Assembly (NCBI RefSeq): GCF_004340465.1
Contig: NZ_SLVV01000008.1
Span: 27,099-91,098, forward strand
Direction of reading: 5' to 3'
DNA: 64,000 bases
Source of the DNA: Mesobacillus foraminis
Lineage (GTDB): Bacteria > Bacillota > Bacilli > Bacillales > Cytobacillaceae
A program made the position numbers and the translations under genes. Position 1 is the stretch's first letter, and each line of letters begins with the position of its first letter. Under the pieces are notes generated by a model. It ran no database searches. It saw only the letters and a list, made by a program, of their open reading frames with translations, and was not told the origin of the DNA. This document shows positions 18,675 through 28,044 of the stretch, one piece after another.

Positions 18675-19871
18675 ATGAAAAATGATGTTACTTTAACGGT
18701 AAAGGGCAAGTATGTAAATAAATATAAAGACGGTTATCCGCTTATTTTAAGAGATGCAATCATTAATTTGAACGAAGTTACTGCAGAAGGAACCATTGTC
18801 CGCTTAGTTGATGATAAAAATAAGTTCATAGCAAAAGGCTATTATGGCAAACAAAATAAAGGTTATGGATGGGTTCTTAGCAGAAATGAGAATGAACAGA
18901 TTGACCAAAGGTTTTTTGTGAATAAAATGAAGGCTGCCATCAAGTATAGAGAATCGTTTTTTAACAGCCCGGATACCAATGCTTTCAGGATCGTGAATGG
19001 AGAAGGCGATGGTTTAGGAGGGTTAACTATAGAGTATTTTGATGGCTACTATTTAATCAACTGGTATAGCCAGGGAATTTACCGCTTTCGGGAGTATATC
19101 ATAAATGCTCTAAAAGAATTAGTTGAGTTTAAGGCAATTTATCAAAAGAAAAGATTTGATGTCAGCGGGAAATATATTGAAGAAGATGATTTCGTAGCGG
19201 GAGAAAGAGGAATCTTCCCAATTAACGTAAAAGAAAATGGGGTAAACTTTGCTGTTTACTTAAATGAAGGTGCGATGGTTGGTGTTTTTTTAGACCAAAG
19301 AAATGTAAGAAAGACTATTCGGGATGCTTATGCGGAGGGAAAGAACGTACTGAACACCTTTTCCTACACAGGTGCATTTTCAGTATTTGCGGCCGTAGGA
19401 GGCGCAGTTAAAACAACAAGTGTGGATTTAGCAAATAGAAGCTTAAACAAGACCATTGAACAATTTCGTCTTAACGGGTTAGATATTGATTCACAAGATA
19501 TCGTTGTTGGGGATGTATTCAATTACTTTAAATATGCAGTGAAAAAACAGCTAAGGTTTGATATGCTCATACTCGATCCTCCAAGCTTCGCAAGGTCAAA
19601 AAAAATGGTATTTAGCGCGGAAAAGGATTATAAAAATCTTTTAAAGGAAGCTATTTCAATAACAGAAGATGAGGGAATTATTGTAGCATCGACTAATTCC
19701 AGCTCTTTTAATATGAAAAAATTTAAAAGCTTTATTGATCAGGCGTTTAAAGAAATGAACAGAAATTATCAGCTAGTTGAGGAATTTTCCCTTCCGAAAG
19801 ACTTTAAAACAATAAAAGAATTCCCAGAGGGCAACTATCTTAAGGTTGTCTTTATAAAGAATTTGCCATAG
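18675..19871 (+). CDS. RlmI-like rRNA (cytosine-C5) methyltransferase
   Basis: The 398-residue protein has an N-terminal PUA-like domain (about 1-75), an EEHEY-type central region and a class I SAM methyltransferase domain (about 205-395). Motifs include NTFSYTGAFSVFAA (SAM loop) and DPPSFARSKK. It resembles RlmI/YwbD, which methylates C1962 of 23S rRNA. AGGATGAC precedes the ATG. It appears more AT-rich than its neighbours and is not part of the conserved B. subtilis order here, so it may have been inserted. Confidence 0.83.
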   Translation: MKNDVTLTVKGKYVNKYKDGYPLILRDAIINLNEVTAEGTIVRLVDDKNKFIAKGYYGKQNKGYGWVLSRNENEQIDQRFFVNKMKAAIKYRESFFNSPDTNAFRIVNGEGDGLGGLTIEYFDGYYLINWYSQGIYRFREYIINALKELVEFKAIYQKKRFDVSGKYIEEDDFVAGERGIFPINVKENGVNFAVYLNEGAMVGVFLDQRNVRKTIRDAYAEGKNVLNTFSYTGAFSVFAAVGGAVKTTSVDLANRSLNKTIEQFRLNGLDIDSQDIVVGDVFNYFKYAVKKQLRFDMLILDPPSFARSKKMVFSAEKDYKNLLKEAISITEDEGIIVASTNSSSFNMKKFKSFIDQAFKEMNRNYQLVEEFSLPKDFKTIKEFPEGNYLKVVFIKNLP

Positions 19872-19984
19872 AAAAAGGAAAATGATATCAGTCAGTTAAG
19901 CATATAAGTGACAGTTTTAAAAAAACCTCATTTAGATACCTTACGGGGTACCGTGCCGTAAATAGATACAATTTTTTATAAAGA

Positions 19985-20015
19985 AAGCAGAGATATGATT
20001 CGTACATCTCTGCTT
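19985..20015 (-). terminator. Terminator of the opuA operon (also downstream of the methyltransferase)
   Basis: AAGCAGAGAT and ATCTCTGCTT form a perfect 10-bp stem with an 11-nt loop. Read on the minus strand it is followed by a T-rich tract, so it most likely ends opuA transcription. A second GA-rich inverted repeat lies at about 20045-20075. Confidence 0.55.
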
Positions 20016-20077
20016 CCTAATTTAAGCTGTTATTTATTTTTTTGAGAGAGAGTCTAAAGAAGGAGGCTCTCTCTATC

Positions 20078-21808
20078 TTATTTCAGGTCTTCAATCGAAT
20101 CAATATCGACATACTCTGGCACAACCAGTCCATTCTTCGTCCCATGGAGATTTGGTCCTAGGTCAACGACCTCGTTTTTATACGTATTATAATACTCAAC
20201 ATGCGTAGTTGGGAGCCATGCACCAACCATCCCATCTGCACTCCCATTGGCTACACCAGCGAACATAGGCCCAACTTCAACTTGGCTTAATGTCACTTCA
20301 TAACCATTTTGCTCAAGAACTTTGCCAATCACATAGGTACTGGCTATTTCTGTGTCCCAGGCTACAAAAACCAGTTTGATTGGTTCACCACTTCCTGATT
20401 GGGCACCGTTTGTCCATTCGGAAACTTTGTCAGCATGGGCTTTAATCCACTTTTCAGCAGCCTCACTCGGTTCCATACCATCTGTAATATCGACCATCAC
20501 GGATTCCATATCACTTGGTTCCCAGGAAAATTGGTCAAGGATGCTATAAGCACCAGGTGCATCCTGTTTGAGACCTTTTCTTACAATTGAATGAATACTT
20601 TCTTCTCCGCCAAACGACCCTTTTGAATCTTTGAGATATTTTAGATCAAACGAGGAGAACATCCAATGTGGTGACCATCCAGTGATTATAATTGGTTCTT
20701 GATTCGTGTAGGCTTTCTGCAGCTCAGCAACCATTGCGGCAGAAGAACCTTCGATTAACGTCCAGTCGTCTAGCCCGTAATCCTCCAGTGCTGTATTTGT
20801 CAACTCCATCAATCCTGCTCCGGGTTCAATTCCAACAATTTCATATTCTGTTTGGGCACCAATCCCGTTAGCATTCTTGTTCACAGTAGTCTTGTTGTCT
20901 GCAATCACCCCAACAATAGCCGTACCGAGTACAAGCAAAGCTAAAACAGAAAAAGCTATTTTAGGCTTAATAACATGCCTATAAGCTGGGTTACGCAAGT
21001 TTTGCGTGATACGGTCCAGAATAATCGCGATGAAGACAATTGATAACCCGGCTTCAAATCCTTGGCCAACGTCAATTTGGCTTACTGCTCGGTAAACATC
21101 TGCACCAAGTCCGGGTGCCCCAACTAAGGAAGCCGTAACCACCATGGAAAGTGCAAGCATAATACTTTGGTTAACCCCGGCCATTATGGTTGGCGTAGCC
21201 AAAGGCAACTGGACTTTGAACAATTTTTGACTGGCAGTGGAACCAAAAGCATCTGCAGCCTCAATTAAATCTTCCGGCACTTTTTGAATACCCAGATTCG
21301 TCATTCGAATGGTGGGTGCAATTGCAAAAATAAAGGAGGCTATAATTCCCGGTACAACTCCAATCCCAAAAAATAAAATAGCTGGAATCAAATAAACAAA
21401 TGCCGGCATCGTTTGCATAAAGTCTAAAATAGGTGTAACTATGCGTTGCACTGTTTTTCTTTGTGCACACCATATTCCTATCGGAATTCCAATGATAATC
21501 GTCAGTAATCCCGATAATAAAACAATCGCGATGGTTTCAATACTTGAATCCCAATAACCGAGATTAACAATCAAAAGTAAACTTAATAACGTAAAAATTC
21601 CTAACGGCCATCTGCTTGTATAAATAACCAAAAGAGTTAATGCGAGAATTAAGACAATAGGAGGCCCTACGCTTAAAACGTTTGTGATAATATCCAATAG
21701 ACCACCGATTAGATTGGTGATAAAAGAAAAAAAACCTGCCCATGCAACGGTTAGCCATGCGACAAAAGAATCGACCCATTCCCCTAACGGAATTTTAGCT
21801 ATATCCAT
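20078..21808 (-). CDS. opuABC: Glycine betaine ABC transporter, fused permease and binding protein
   Basis: The 576-residue fusion joins an OpuAB-like permease (about 1-285) to an OpuAC-like betaine-binding domain (about 310-576). The permease has about seven helices and the EAA-type loop DLIEAADAFGSTASQKLFKVQLP. B. subtilis encodes these separately; the fusion resembles lactococcal OpuABC. The receptor is thus tethered to the outer face of the membrane. It lies 4 bp after the ATPase gene and is probably osmotically induced. The binding domain starts without its own signal peptide, consistent with a true fusion. Confidence 0.9.
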   Translation of the reverse strand: MDIAKIPLGEWVDSFVAWLTVAWAGFFSFITNLIGGLLDIITNVLSVGPPIVLILALTLLVIYTSRWPLGIFTLLSLLLIVNLGYWDSSIETIAIVLLSGLLTIIIGIPIGIWCAQRKTVQRIVTPILDFMQTMPAFVYLIPAILFFGIGVVPGIIASFIFAIAPTIRMTNLGIQKVPEDLIEAADAFGSTASQKLFKVQLPLATPTIMAGVNQSIMLALSMVVTASLVGAPGLGADVYRAVSQIDVGQGFEAGLSIVFIAIILDRITQNLRNPAYRHVIKPKIAFSVLALLVLGTAIVGVIADNKTTVNKNANGIGAQTEYEIVGIEPGAGLMELTNTALEDYGLDDWTLIEGSSAAMVAELQKAYTNQEPIIITGWSPHWMFSSFDLKYLKDSKGSFGGEESIHSIVRKGLKQDAPGAYSILDQFSWEPSDMESVMVDITDGMEPSEAAEKWIKAHADKVSEWTNGAQSGSGEPIKLVFVAWDTEIASTYVIGKVLEQNGYEVTLSQVEVGPMFAGVANGSADGMVGAWLPTTHVEYYNTYKNEVVDLGPNLHGTKNGLVVPEYVDIDSIEDLK

Positions 21809-21812
21809 TTAA

Positions 21813-23018
21813 TTAGTCACTCTCCAGTTCATTCAAAGAATCTTTATTCCCTGACAAGGCACCAATGACAGCTCCACGTATCACAATTCCCTTGAATCGT
21901 CCATGTTCATCTATAACAGATAATGGCAGACTGGATGTCGCAATCATATCCATCAGATCTGTAAGTAATGTATCTTCTGAAACCGTAGGGATATCGGTTG
22001 TCATGGCTTCGGCAATGGTTTGATTCTGGTCAATGGCTTGACGTGCTTGTTCAGCGGTAATCGCACCCAATAACTTATTTTTCCGATCAACGATAAAAAT
22101 GCTGGAGTAACCTTGATTACGCATAATTCCTAACGCAACCCTTGGACCTCGGTCTACACTAATCTTTTCTCCACGCTTCATCACATGCGACGCGGTCAGT
22201 ACTTTCGATAAATCAACATCTTCCACAAACTTCTCGACAAATTCATTAGCAGGCTTGATCATAATTTCCTCAGGTGTTCCCAGTTGAATCACACTGCCAT
22301 CTTTCATCAGGGCAATTCGATCGCCAATTCGCAGTGCTTCATCTAAATCATGGGTGATAAAAATAATCGTTTTCTGATACTGTTCCTGAATGCCAATTAA
22401 TTCATCCTGCATGTCTTTACGAATTAACGGGTCTAGAGCGCTGAAGGCTTCGTCCATCAGGATAATATCTGTATCGCTTGCAAGAGCCCTAGCAAGGCCA
22501 ACCCTTTGTTGCATTCCACCGCTCAACTGTGATGGGTATTGGTGTTCGTACCCTTTTAACCCGACAGCTTCTAATGCCTGCATTGCTTTTTCGCGACGTT
22601 CATTAGGAGTGACCTTCTTGATTTCAAGACCAAATTCAGCATTTTCTAAAATTGTTTTATGTGGAAAAAGGGCAAAGTTTTGAAAAACCATACTAATTCT
22701 TTTTTGTCTGGTTTCCCGTAATCTTGCGGGATTCATTTTCACGATATCTTCATTCTTGATCAGGATTTCTCCAATGGTAGGATCAATCAACCTGTTAAAC
22801 ATCCGAATTAACGTTGACTTTCCACTCCCGGATAAACCCATGATGACAAAAATTTCACTGGGATAAATTTTAAAACTAACATTATTAACCCCAACAGTAA
22901 GCCCGGTTTCTTTTAAGATTTCTTTCTTGGATTTTCCCTGTTTTAACAAATCAATGGCAGCTTTCGGAGATTTGCCAAAGATCTTCGAGACATTCCTTAC
23001 TTCAACGTATGGATTCAT
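21813..23018 (-). CDS. opuAA: Glycine betaine ABC transporter ATP-binding subunit
   Basis: The 401-residue ATPase has Walker A GLSGSGKST, signature LSGGMQQRVGLARAL, Walker B IILMDEAFSALDP and a C-terminal pair of CBS domains (about 260-390), the ionic-strength sensor of OpuA. The ATG at 23018 (MNPYVEVRNVSKIFG) follows GAGGTGA; the longer ORF to 23054 lacks a ribosome-binding site. It energises uptake of glycine betaine or proline betaine together with the fused permease/receptor encoded next. Confidence 0.93.
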   Translation of the reverse strand: MNPYVEVRNVSKIFGKSPKAAIDLLKQGKSKKEILKETGLTVGVNNVSFKIYPSEIFVIMGLSGSGKSTLIRMFNRLIDPTIGEILIKNEDIVKMNPARLRETRQKRISMVFQNFALFPHKTILENAEFGLEIKKVTPNERREKAMQALEAVGLKGYEHQYPSQLSGGMQQRVGLARALASDTDIILMDEAFSALDPLIRKDMQDELIGIQEQYQKTIIFITHDLDEALRIGDRIALMKDGSVIQLGTPEEIMIKPANEFVEKFVEDVDLSKVLTASHVMKRGEKISVDRGPRVALGIMRNQGYSSIFIVDRKNKLLGAITAEQARQAIDQNQTIAEAMTTDIPTVSEDTLLTDLMDMIATSSLPLSVIDEHGRFKGIVIRGAVIGALSGNKDSLNELESD

Positions 23019-23252
23019 CAAATCACCTCGTTTATAAATTGAGTTAATCCCCATTATTTAGTTTTCCCTTTTTTGAATGCCACTATGAAAAATTCCATAG
23101 GAGGAGGGATATATATAATAAGTAATCGTGAGCCTGAATATGAAAGGAGAAAGGTAGATTCCTCATTGAATCGTATCGATTTTTAAAAGGAATTTATGGA
23201 AGCGAGAAAAGTGCAGGTAAGTACGAATTATCCTCAATTTTGGGGAAAACAC
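23019..23252. other. Non-coding stretch between opuAA and the ahpF terminator
   Basis: This AT-rich region should hold the opuA promoter, since opuAA starts at its left edge on the minus strand. I saw no convincing -35/-10 pair. A GGGAAA on the minus strand resembles a SigB -10 but has no matching GTTT -35. Nothing else is recognisable. Confidence 0.4.
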
Positions 23253-23290
23253 GAAAAAGCCGCCTTACTATCAAATAGTAAAGCGGCTTT
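23253..23290 (-). terminator. Terminator of ahpCF
   Basis: AAAGCCGC-TTACTAT and ATAGTAA-GCGGCTTT form a long stem with a 3-nt loop. On the minus strand it ends in TTTTT. Confidence 0.88.
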
Positions 23291-23331
23291 CCAGTTAGAT
23301 TAACAGAACGGGCTGTTAAACCTGTATTCCA

Positions 23332-24861
23332 TTAGTTTCGAATGAGATAATCGAATGCGCCCAAGGCAGCGGTCGCACCAGATCCCATTGAAATAATGAT
23401 TTGCTTGTAGGCACTGTCTGTGCAGTCGCCGGCAGCAAACACCCCAGGGATGTTGGTAGCGCCATGCTTGTCCACGACGATTTCGCCGAAGCGAGTGCGT
23501 TCAATCGTTTCACCTAACCAGTCCGTGTTTGGCACAAGACCGATCTGAACGAATACACCCTCCAATTCTACGTGGTGCTCTTCACCTGTTTCACGGTCAA
23601 TGTAGGAAATGCCGTTTACTTTGTCAGTACCCGTAATCGCCTTTGTCTGAACGTTCTTCAGGACAGTTACATTAGGGAGGCTGTATAGACGCTCCTGGAG
23701 GACAGCATCGGCTTTCAATTCCGGCATGAACTCGAGGACTGTGACATGCTTCACAATGCCTGCCAGATCAATTGCTGCCTCGATGCCGGAGTTTCCTCCG
23801 CCAATAACCGCTACATGCTTACCTTCGAACAGTGGACCGTCACAATGAGGGCAGTAGGCTACACCTTTGTTTTTAAACTCTGCTTCACCTGGTACCCCAA
23901 CATTGCGCCAGCGGGCACCTGTTGAAAGGATAACGGTCTTGCTCTTTAGGACAGCGCCGTTTTCAAGTTCAAGTTCAACGAAGTCCTTCTTCTCCAAGCC
24001 TTTGGCACGCTGAAGGTTCATCACATCGATGCCATACTCTTTTACATGTTCCTCAAGGCTCGCTACGAGCTTAGGACCTTCTGTATATTTTGTGCCGATA
24101 AAGTTCTCGATGCCCATGGTATCCATGACCTGGCCGCCAAAGCGTTCAGCTACGATACCTGTGCGGATGCCTTTGCGCGCCGCGTAGATGGCTGCACTTG
24201 CACCAGCAGGTCCGCCTCCGACAACAAGCACATCATAAGGGTCCTTATCGGAAAGCTCTGAAGCATCCGGGCCGCTGCCCATCTTGCCAAGAATCTCTTC
24301 AAGGGTCATGCGTCCGCTGCCAAAGGATTCCCCATTCAGGAACACAGTTGGTACAGCCATGATGTCCTTGCTTTCAACTTCTTCTTTAAAAGCAGCACCG
24401 TCAATCATGGTATGTGTGATGCCAGGGTTAAGATTGCTCATCAGGTTGAGCGCCTGCACGACATCTGGACAGTTGTGGCAAGTTAGGCTGATATAAGATT
24501 CAAAGTGGTACTCGCCTTTAATGTTTTTCACCTGGTCGATGACACTCTGATCAACCTTAGGAGCTCTTCCGCTCACTTGGAGCAGAGCCAAAACCAATGA
24601 TGTAAATTCGTGTCCAAGCGGGATACCGGCAAAAACGATGCCAGTATCTTCCTTGGTACGATTTACACTAAAGCTCGGAGTCCGCTGCAATTGGGCCTGT
24701 TCTACCTTGATTTTGGAAGACATGGTGGCAAGTTCATCCACCAGTGCCAGCATGTCACGAGATACATCATCGGAACCTGCGCTGACTTTTAGAAGAACTT
24801 CTCCCTCCATCAGTTCAAGATATTGAGCTAATTGTGCTTTTATATCTGCATCTAGTAACAT
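23332..24861 (-). CDS. ahpF: Alkyl hydroperoxide reductase subunit F
   Basis: The 509-residue flavoenzyme transfers electrons from NADH through FAD and disulphides to AhpC. An N-terminal tandem thioredoxin-fold domain carries CHNCP. The thioredoxin-reductase-like part shows the FAD motif GGGPAGASAAIYAARKG, the redox pair CPHCDG, the NAD motif GGGNSGIEAA and GVFAAGDCTD. Full length for the family. It lies 13 bp downstream of ahpC in one operon. Confidence 0.97.
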   Translation of the reverse strand: MLLDADIKAQLAQYLELMEGEVLLKVSAGSDDVSRDMLALVDELATMSSKIKVEQAQLQRTPSFSVNRTKEDTGIVFAGIPLGHEFTSLVLALLQVSGRAPKVDQSVIDQVKNIKGEYHFESYISLTCHNCPDVVQALNLMSNLNPGITHTMIDGAAFKEEVESKDIMAVPTVFLNGESFGSGRMTLEEILGKMGSGPDASELSDKDPYDVLVVGGGPAGASAAIYAARKGIRTGIVAERFGGQVMDTMGIENFIGTKYTEGPKLVASLEEHVKEYGIDVMNLQRAKGLEKKDFVELELENGAVLKSKTVILSTGARWRNVGVPGEAEFKNKGVAYCPHCDGPLFEGKHVAVIGGGNSGIEAAIDLAGIVKHVTVLEFMPELKADAVLQERLYSLPNVTVLKNVQTKAITGTDKVNGISYIDRETGEEHHVELEGVFVQIGLVPNTDWLGETIERTRFGEIVVDKHGATNIPGVFAAGDCTDSAYKQIIISMGSGATAALGAFDYLIRN

Positions 24862-24874
24862 TTAAATCTGCTCC

Positions 24875-25438
24875 TTAAATTTTGCCGACAAGGTCAAGGC
24901 TTGGCTTCAGTGTTGCAGAACCTTCCTGCCATTTTGCCGGGCAAACTTCGCCTGGATTGTTTCGCACATATTGTGCTGCTTTAATCTTGTTTACAACAGT
25001 GCTAGCGTCACGGCCGATTCCGCCTGCATTAATTTCAACAGTCTGGATGACACCGTCTGGATCGATGATGAAAGTACCGCGGTCTGCAAGACCTTCTTCT
25101 TCGTTCAATACGTCGAAGATGCGGGAAATCTTTTGGGAAGGGTCGCCAATCATTACATATTCGATTTTGCTGATAGCTTCTGAATGATCATGCCAAGCCT
25201 TATGTGTGAAATGAGTATCAGTAGATACAGAATAGACTTCCACTCCAAGATCCTTCAAAGTTGCATATTCATTTTGCAGGTCTTCCAGCTCAGTAGGGCA
25301 AACGAATGTGAAATCTGCTGGGTAAAAGCAAACAACACTCCATTTACCTTTAAAGTTTTGCTCGCTAACATCGATGAACTCTCCGTTGTGGTAAGCTTTT
25401 GCTGCAAATGGTGCTACTTCTTTTCCAATTAGGGACAT
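24875..25438 (-). CDS. ahpC: Alkyl hydroperoxide reductase AhpC (2-Cys peroxiredoxin)
   Basis: The 187-residue peroxiredoxin has the peroxidatic cysteine in [12 protein letters not shown] (about residue 47) and the resolving cysteine in EVCPAKW near the C-terminus. It reduces hydrogen peroxide and organic peroxides and is recharged by AhpF. The ribosome-binding site AGGAGG lies before the ATG. Likely PerR-regulated through boxes around 25510-25540. ahpCF beside gntRKPZ is also the B. subtilis arrangement. Confidence 0.97.
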   Translation of the reverse strand: MSLIGKEVAPFAAKAYHNGEFIDVSEQNFKGKWSVVCFYPADFTFVCPTELEDLQNEYATLKDLGVEVYSVSTDTHFTHKAWHDHSEAISKIEYVMIGDPSQKISRIFDVLNEEEGLADRGTFIIDPDGVIQTVEINAGGIGRDASTVVNKIKAAQYVRNNPGEVCPAKWQEGSATLKPSLDLVGKI

Positions 25439-25511
25439 TTTGATATTCCTCCTAGTTTATTTTAATAGTTTGCCAAAATTGAAATGGCAAAACTATTGTT
25501 TAAATGGAATT

Positions 25512-25558
25512 ATTATAATCAAGTATCAATTATTATATACTACCGTTTATTTTGTCAA
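25512..25558 (-). promoter_or_regulatory. ahpC promoter with candidate PerR boxes
   Basis: On the minus strand TTGACA (25553-25558) is followed by TATAAT (25532-25537), 15 bp apart; an overlapping TAATAA gives 17 bp. Around the -10, 15-mers at 25504-25518 and 25524-25538 each match about 11 of 14 positions of the PerR/Fur-type consensus TTATAATNATTATAA. Metal-dependent peroxide derepression is the expected control. Confidence 0.55.
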
Positions 25559-25708
25559 GGGATAGCATTCAGCTTTACGCAGATATATATTTTTTTCTTC
25601 ACAAGTTAGTCAAATTATTTTGAAATATCGCAGGATATAGGAGCCTGATGGTGAAAAGGTTTGGTGTAAGTGTTTTCAACATTATTTTTCCGGAGGTTGA
25701 TTTTACAA

Positions 25709-26422
25709 ATGAAAATGACCGCTTATATAACAGGGGCAGACAGAGGGTTGGGTCTGGCATTGGCCAAGGTATTTCTTGAAAAAGGGTTTAAGGTCTTTGC
25801 AGGGCGCTTTATGGAAAATTGGCCGGAACTTGATGAATTAAAAGCCGTACATGGAGAGGATTTAGACATTATAACGTTGGATGTTACGGAACAGCAGTCA
25901 GTCGATGCGGCCGCGAACCATATAAAGGAACAGGCTGGCAGGCTGGATATCCTTATTAATAATGCGGGAATCTTCAAGGATCGTTCGGGGGATCTATTTG
26001 GGGAGTTTCATTATGAGGATATGATGAAGCTGATTGATACCAATACATTTGGGCCATTGCGCGTATCCCAGTCTGTTGTTCCATTATTAATGAATAGTGA
26101 CTGTAAAATACTTGCAAATATTTCGTCGGAAGCTGGAAGCCTGACAGATTCCTGGAGAAAGAAGGAGTATGGCTACTGCATGTCCAAAGCGGCCTTAAAC
26201 ATGCAATTAACTATCATGCAAAATCAGTTAAAGGACTATGGAATAAAGGTGATGGCGTTTCATCCAGGTTATGTGAAATCGTACATAATGGGTGATTTCA
26301 ACCATGAAGCAACGATTAACGCAGCCGAATCCGCCAATGGCATTGTGACTGAAATTCTTAAATTACCGGCGATAGACGAACATATGTATATCGATTACCA
26401 AGGGAATAAAATCAACTGGTAA
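25709..26422 (+). CDS. SDR-family NAD(P)-dependent oxidoreductase
   Basis: The 237-residue short-chain dehydrogenase has the cofactor motif TGADRGLGLALA, NNAG in ILINNAGIF, and the catalytic Tyr/Lys in YGYCMSKAAL. It resembles CsgA/C-factor-like SDRs; the substrate cannot be predicted. The ATG at 25709 follows CCGGAGGTTG and is preferred over 25670. It is a single gene convergent with gntZ. Confidence 0.85.
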   Translation: MKMTAYITGADRGLGLALAKVFLEKGFKVFAGRFMENWPELDELKAVHGEDLDIITLDVTEQQSVDAAANHIKEQAGRLDILINNAGIFKDRSGDLFGEFHYEDMMKLIDTNTFGPLRVSQSVVPLLMNSDCKILANISSEAGSLTDSWRKKEYGYCMSKAALNMQLTIMQNQLKDYGIKVMAFHPGYVKSYIMGDFNHEATINAAESANGIVTEILKLPAIDEHMYIDYQGNKINW

Positions 26423-26487
26423 TCAAAAAGGTACTGTTGAAGGTTTGGTGAAACCAGTTCACTCAATGTTTGTATGCTGGCCACAAA

Positions 26488-26520
26488 TAAAAAGAAGCTG
26501 AACGTTAGAGTTCAGCTTCT
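26488..26520 (-). terminator. Terminator between the SDR gene and gntZ
   Basis: AGAAGCTGAAC and GTTCAGCTTCT form a perfect stem with a 6-nt loop. The T-rich tail is on the minus strand, so it mainly ends the gnt operon. Confidence 0.85.
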
Positions 26521-26527
26521 ATAATCT

Positions 26528-27928
26528 TCACTGCCAGTTTGTATGAAAAACACCTTCGCGGTCCGTCCTCTCGTAAGTATGTGCACCGAAATAATCACGC
26601 TGCGCCTGCAATAGGCTGGCGTTTGACCGGCCTGTCCGGTAACTGTCGTAATAAGTGAGGGATGCACTTAGGCATGGGAAAGAAATCCCCGAATTAATTC
26701 CTTCACAGAGGATCTTCCTCAGTCCGCGTTGATAATCTCTTGCTTTTTCAGCAAAGTAAGGGGCGACCAATAGGTTGTTCAGGTCCGGCTGAGCTTCGTA
26801 AGCTTCCGATATGATATTCAGGAACTCGGCACGAATGATGCACCCGCCCCGGAAAATAAGGGCAATATCCTTTAATGGCAAGTCCCAGCCATAAAGCTCG
26901 GAAGTCATTTTATATTGTGTGAAGCCTTGCGTATAGGCGCAGATCTTTCCCATATACAGTGCCTTCCTGACATGCTCAATCCATTCCTCTTTATCTAATA
27001 AAAGCTTGTCCGCCTCTGGGCCGGAAAGAATGTCTTTTGCATGTACCCTTTGTTCTTTTAAAGAGGATATGTAGCGGGCAAACAGGGATTCAGTAATAAT
27101 CGAAGAAGGGATGCCATTGTCGATTGCTTGAATGCTCGTCCATTTTCCTGTGCCTTTCTGGCCTACTTTATCCAGGATGACATCGACCAGGGGCAAGCCT
27201 GTCAATTCGTCCTTTTTCTTTAAAATTTCTGCGGTAATCTGGATTAAGTAACTGTTCAGTTCCCCTTGATTCCATGTCTCGAAGATGTCTGCAATCTCGT
27301 CAACAGATAAATGCAGCTTTTCTCGTAAAAACGTATAGGCCTCCGCAATTAATTGCATATCTGCATATTCAATCCCATTGTGGACCATTTTTACAAAATG
27401 GCCTGCTCCTTTAGGCCCAATATAAACACAGCATGGGGTATCGTCCACCTGGGCGGCTATTTTAGTCAGGATTGGAGCCGCCTTTTCATAATCATCCCGG
27501 TCTCCGCCGGGCATGATGGAAGGACCTGTTAATGCTCCGACTTCACCGCCGGAAATCCCGATCCCCAAATAGCCGATCCCTTTCGCCTTCAGGTCATCAT
27601 ACCGGCGTTCTGTATCTTCAAAATGGGAGTTTCCTCCATCCATGATGATATCGCCTTTCTCAAGAAAGGGGACTAAAGAACCAATCACCGAATCAATTGG
27701 CCCGCCCGCTGTCACCATTAGAAAGATCTTTCTGGGAGTTTCCAGCGATTGGACAAATTCAGCCACTTCGTAGTACGGGGTGATCTCCTGGACATCAACC
27801 TTTTTCATAAGCTGATGCGTTAAATCCTCTGTGTAATTATAGACAGCAACCTGTTCTCCCTTGTTTGCCATATTCAAGGCAATATTGCTGCCCATGACTC
27901 CTAAACCAATTACGCCAATTGTATTCAT
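26528..27928 (-). CDS. gntZ: 6-phosphogluconate dehydrogenase (decarboxylating)
   Basis: The 466-residue enzyme oxidises 6-phosphogluconate to ribulose 5-phosphate and CO2. The N-terminal dinucleotide fold shows GLGVMGSNIALN, the substrate region shows GGNSHF and GISGGEVGALTGPSIMPGG, and catalytic KMVHNGIEYADMQ follows. It is the last gene of gntRKPZ, and its place suggests it serves gluconate catabolism. It is separated from gntP by about 115 bp with a long hairpin. Confidence 0.95.
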   Translation of the reverse strand: MNTIGVIGLGVMGSNIALNMANKGEQVAVYNYTEDLTHQLMKKVDVQEITPYYEVAEFVQSLETPRKIFLMVTAGGPIDSVIGSLVPFLEKGDIIMDGGNSHFEDTERRYDDLKAKGIGYLGIGISGGEVGALTGPSIMPGGDRDDYEKAAPILTKIAAQVDDTPCCVYIGPKGAGHFVKMVHNGIEYADMQLIAEAYTFLREKLHLSVDEIADIFETWNQGELNSYLIQITAEILKKKDELTGLPLVDVILDKVGQKGTGKWTSIQAIDNGIPSSIITESLFARYISSLKEQRVHAKDILSGPEADKLLLDKEEWIEHVRKALYMGKICAYTQGFTQYKMTSELYGWDLPLKDIALIFRGGCIIRAEFLNIISEAYEAQPDLNNLLVAPYFAEKARDYQRGLRKILCEGINSGISFPCLSASLTYYDSYRTGRSNASLLQAQRDYFGAHTYERTDREGVFHTNWQ

Positions 27929-27956
27929 CTTTCACTGCTCCTTTAATTTAGAATAA

Positions 27957-28007
27957 CAGGCAGTAAAGCCGCCGCTTAATAGTTGGAAGCGGGGGATCTA
28001 CTGCCTG
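27957..28007 (-). other. Hairpin between gntP and gntZ
   Basis: CAGGCAGTA and TACTGCCTG pair around an inner GC-rich helix (GCCGC/GCGGG region). There is no clear T-run, so it may be a processing site or partial terminator lowering gntZ relative to gntP. Confidence 0.5.
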
Positions 28008-28044
28008 GAAGGTAAGGGTATACGAAAACGAATGAGTTTCCCTT

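Noticed and set aside
23040-23110. Possible SigB promoter for opuAA
   Set aside because: A GGGAAA -10-like element exists on the minus strand but no GTTT -35 lies at the required distance.
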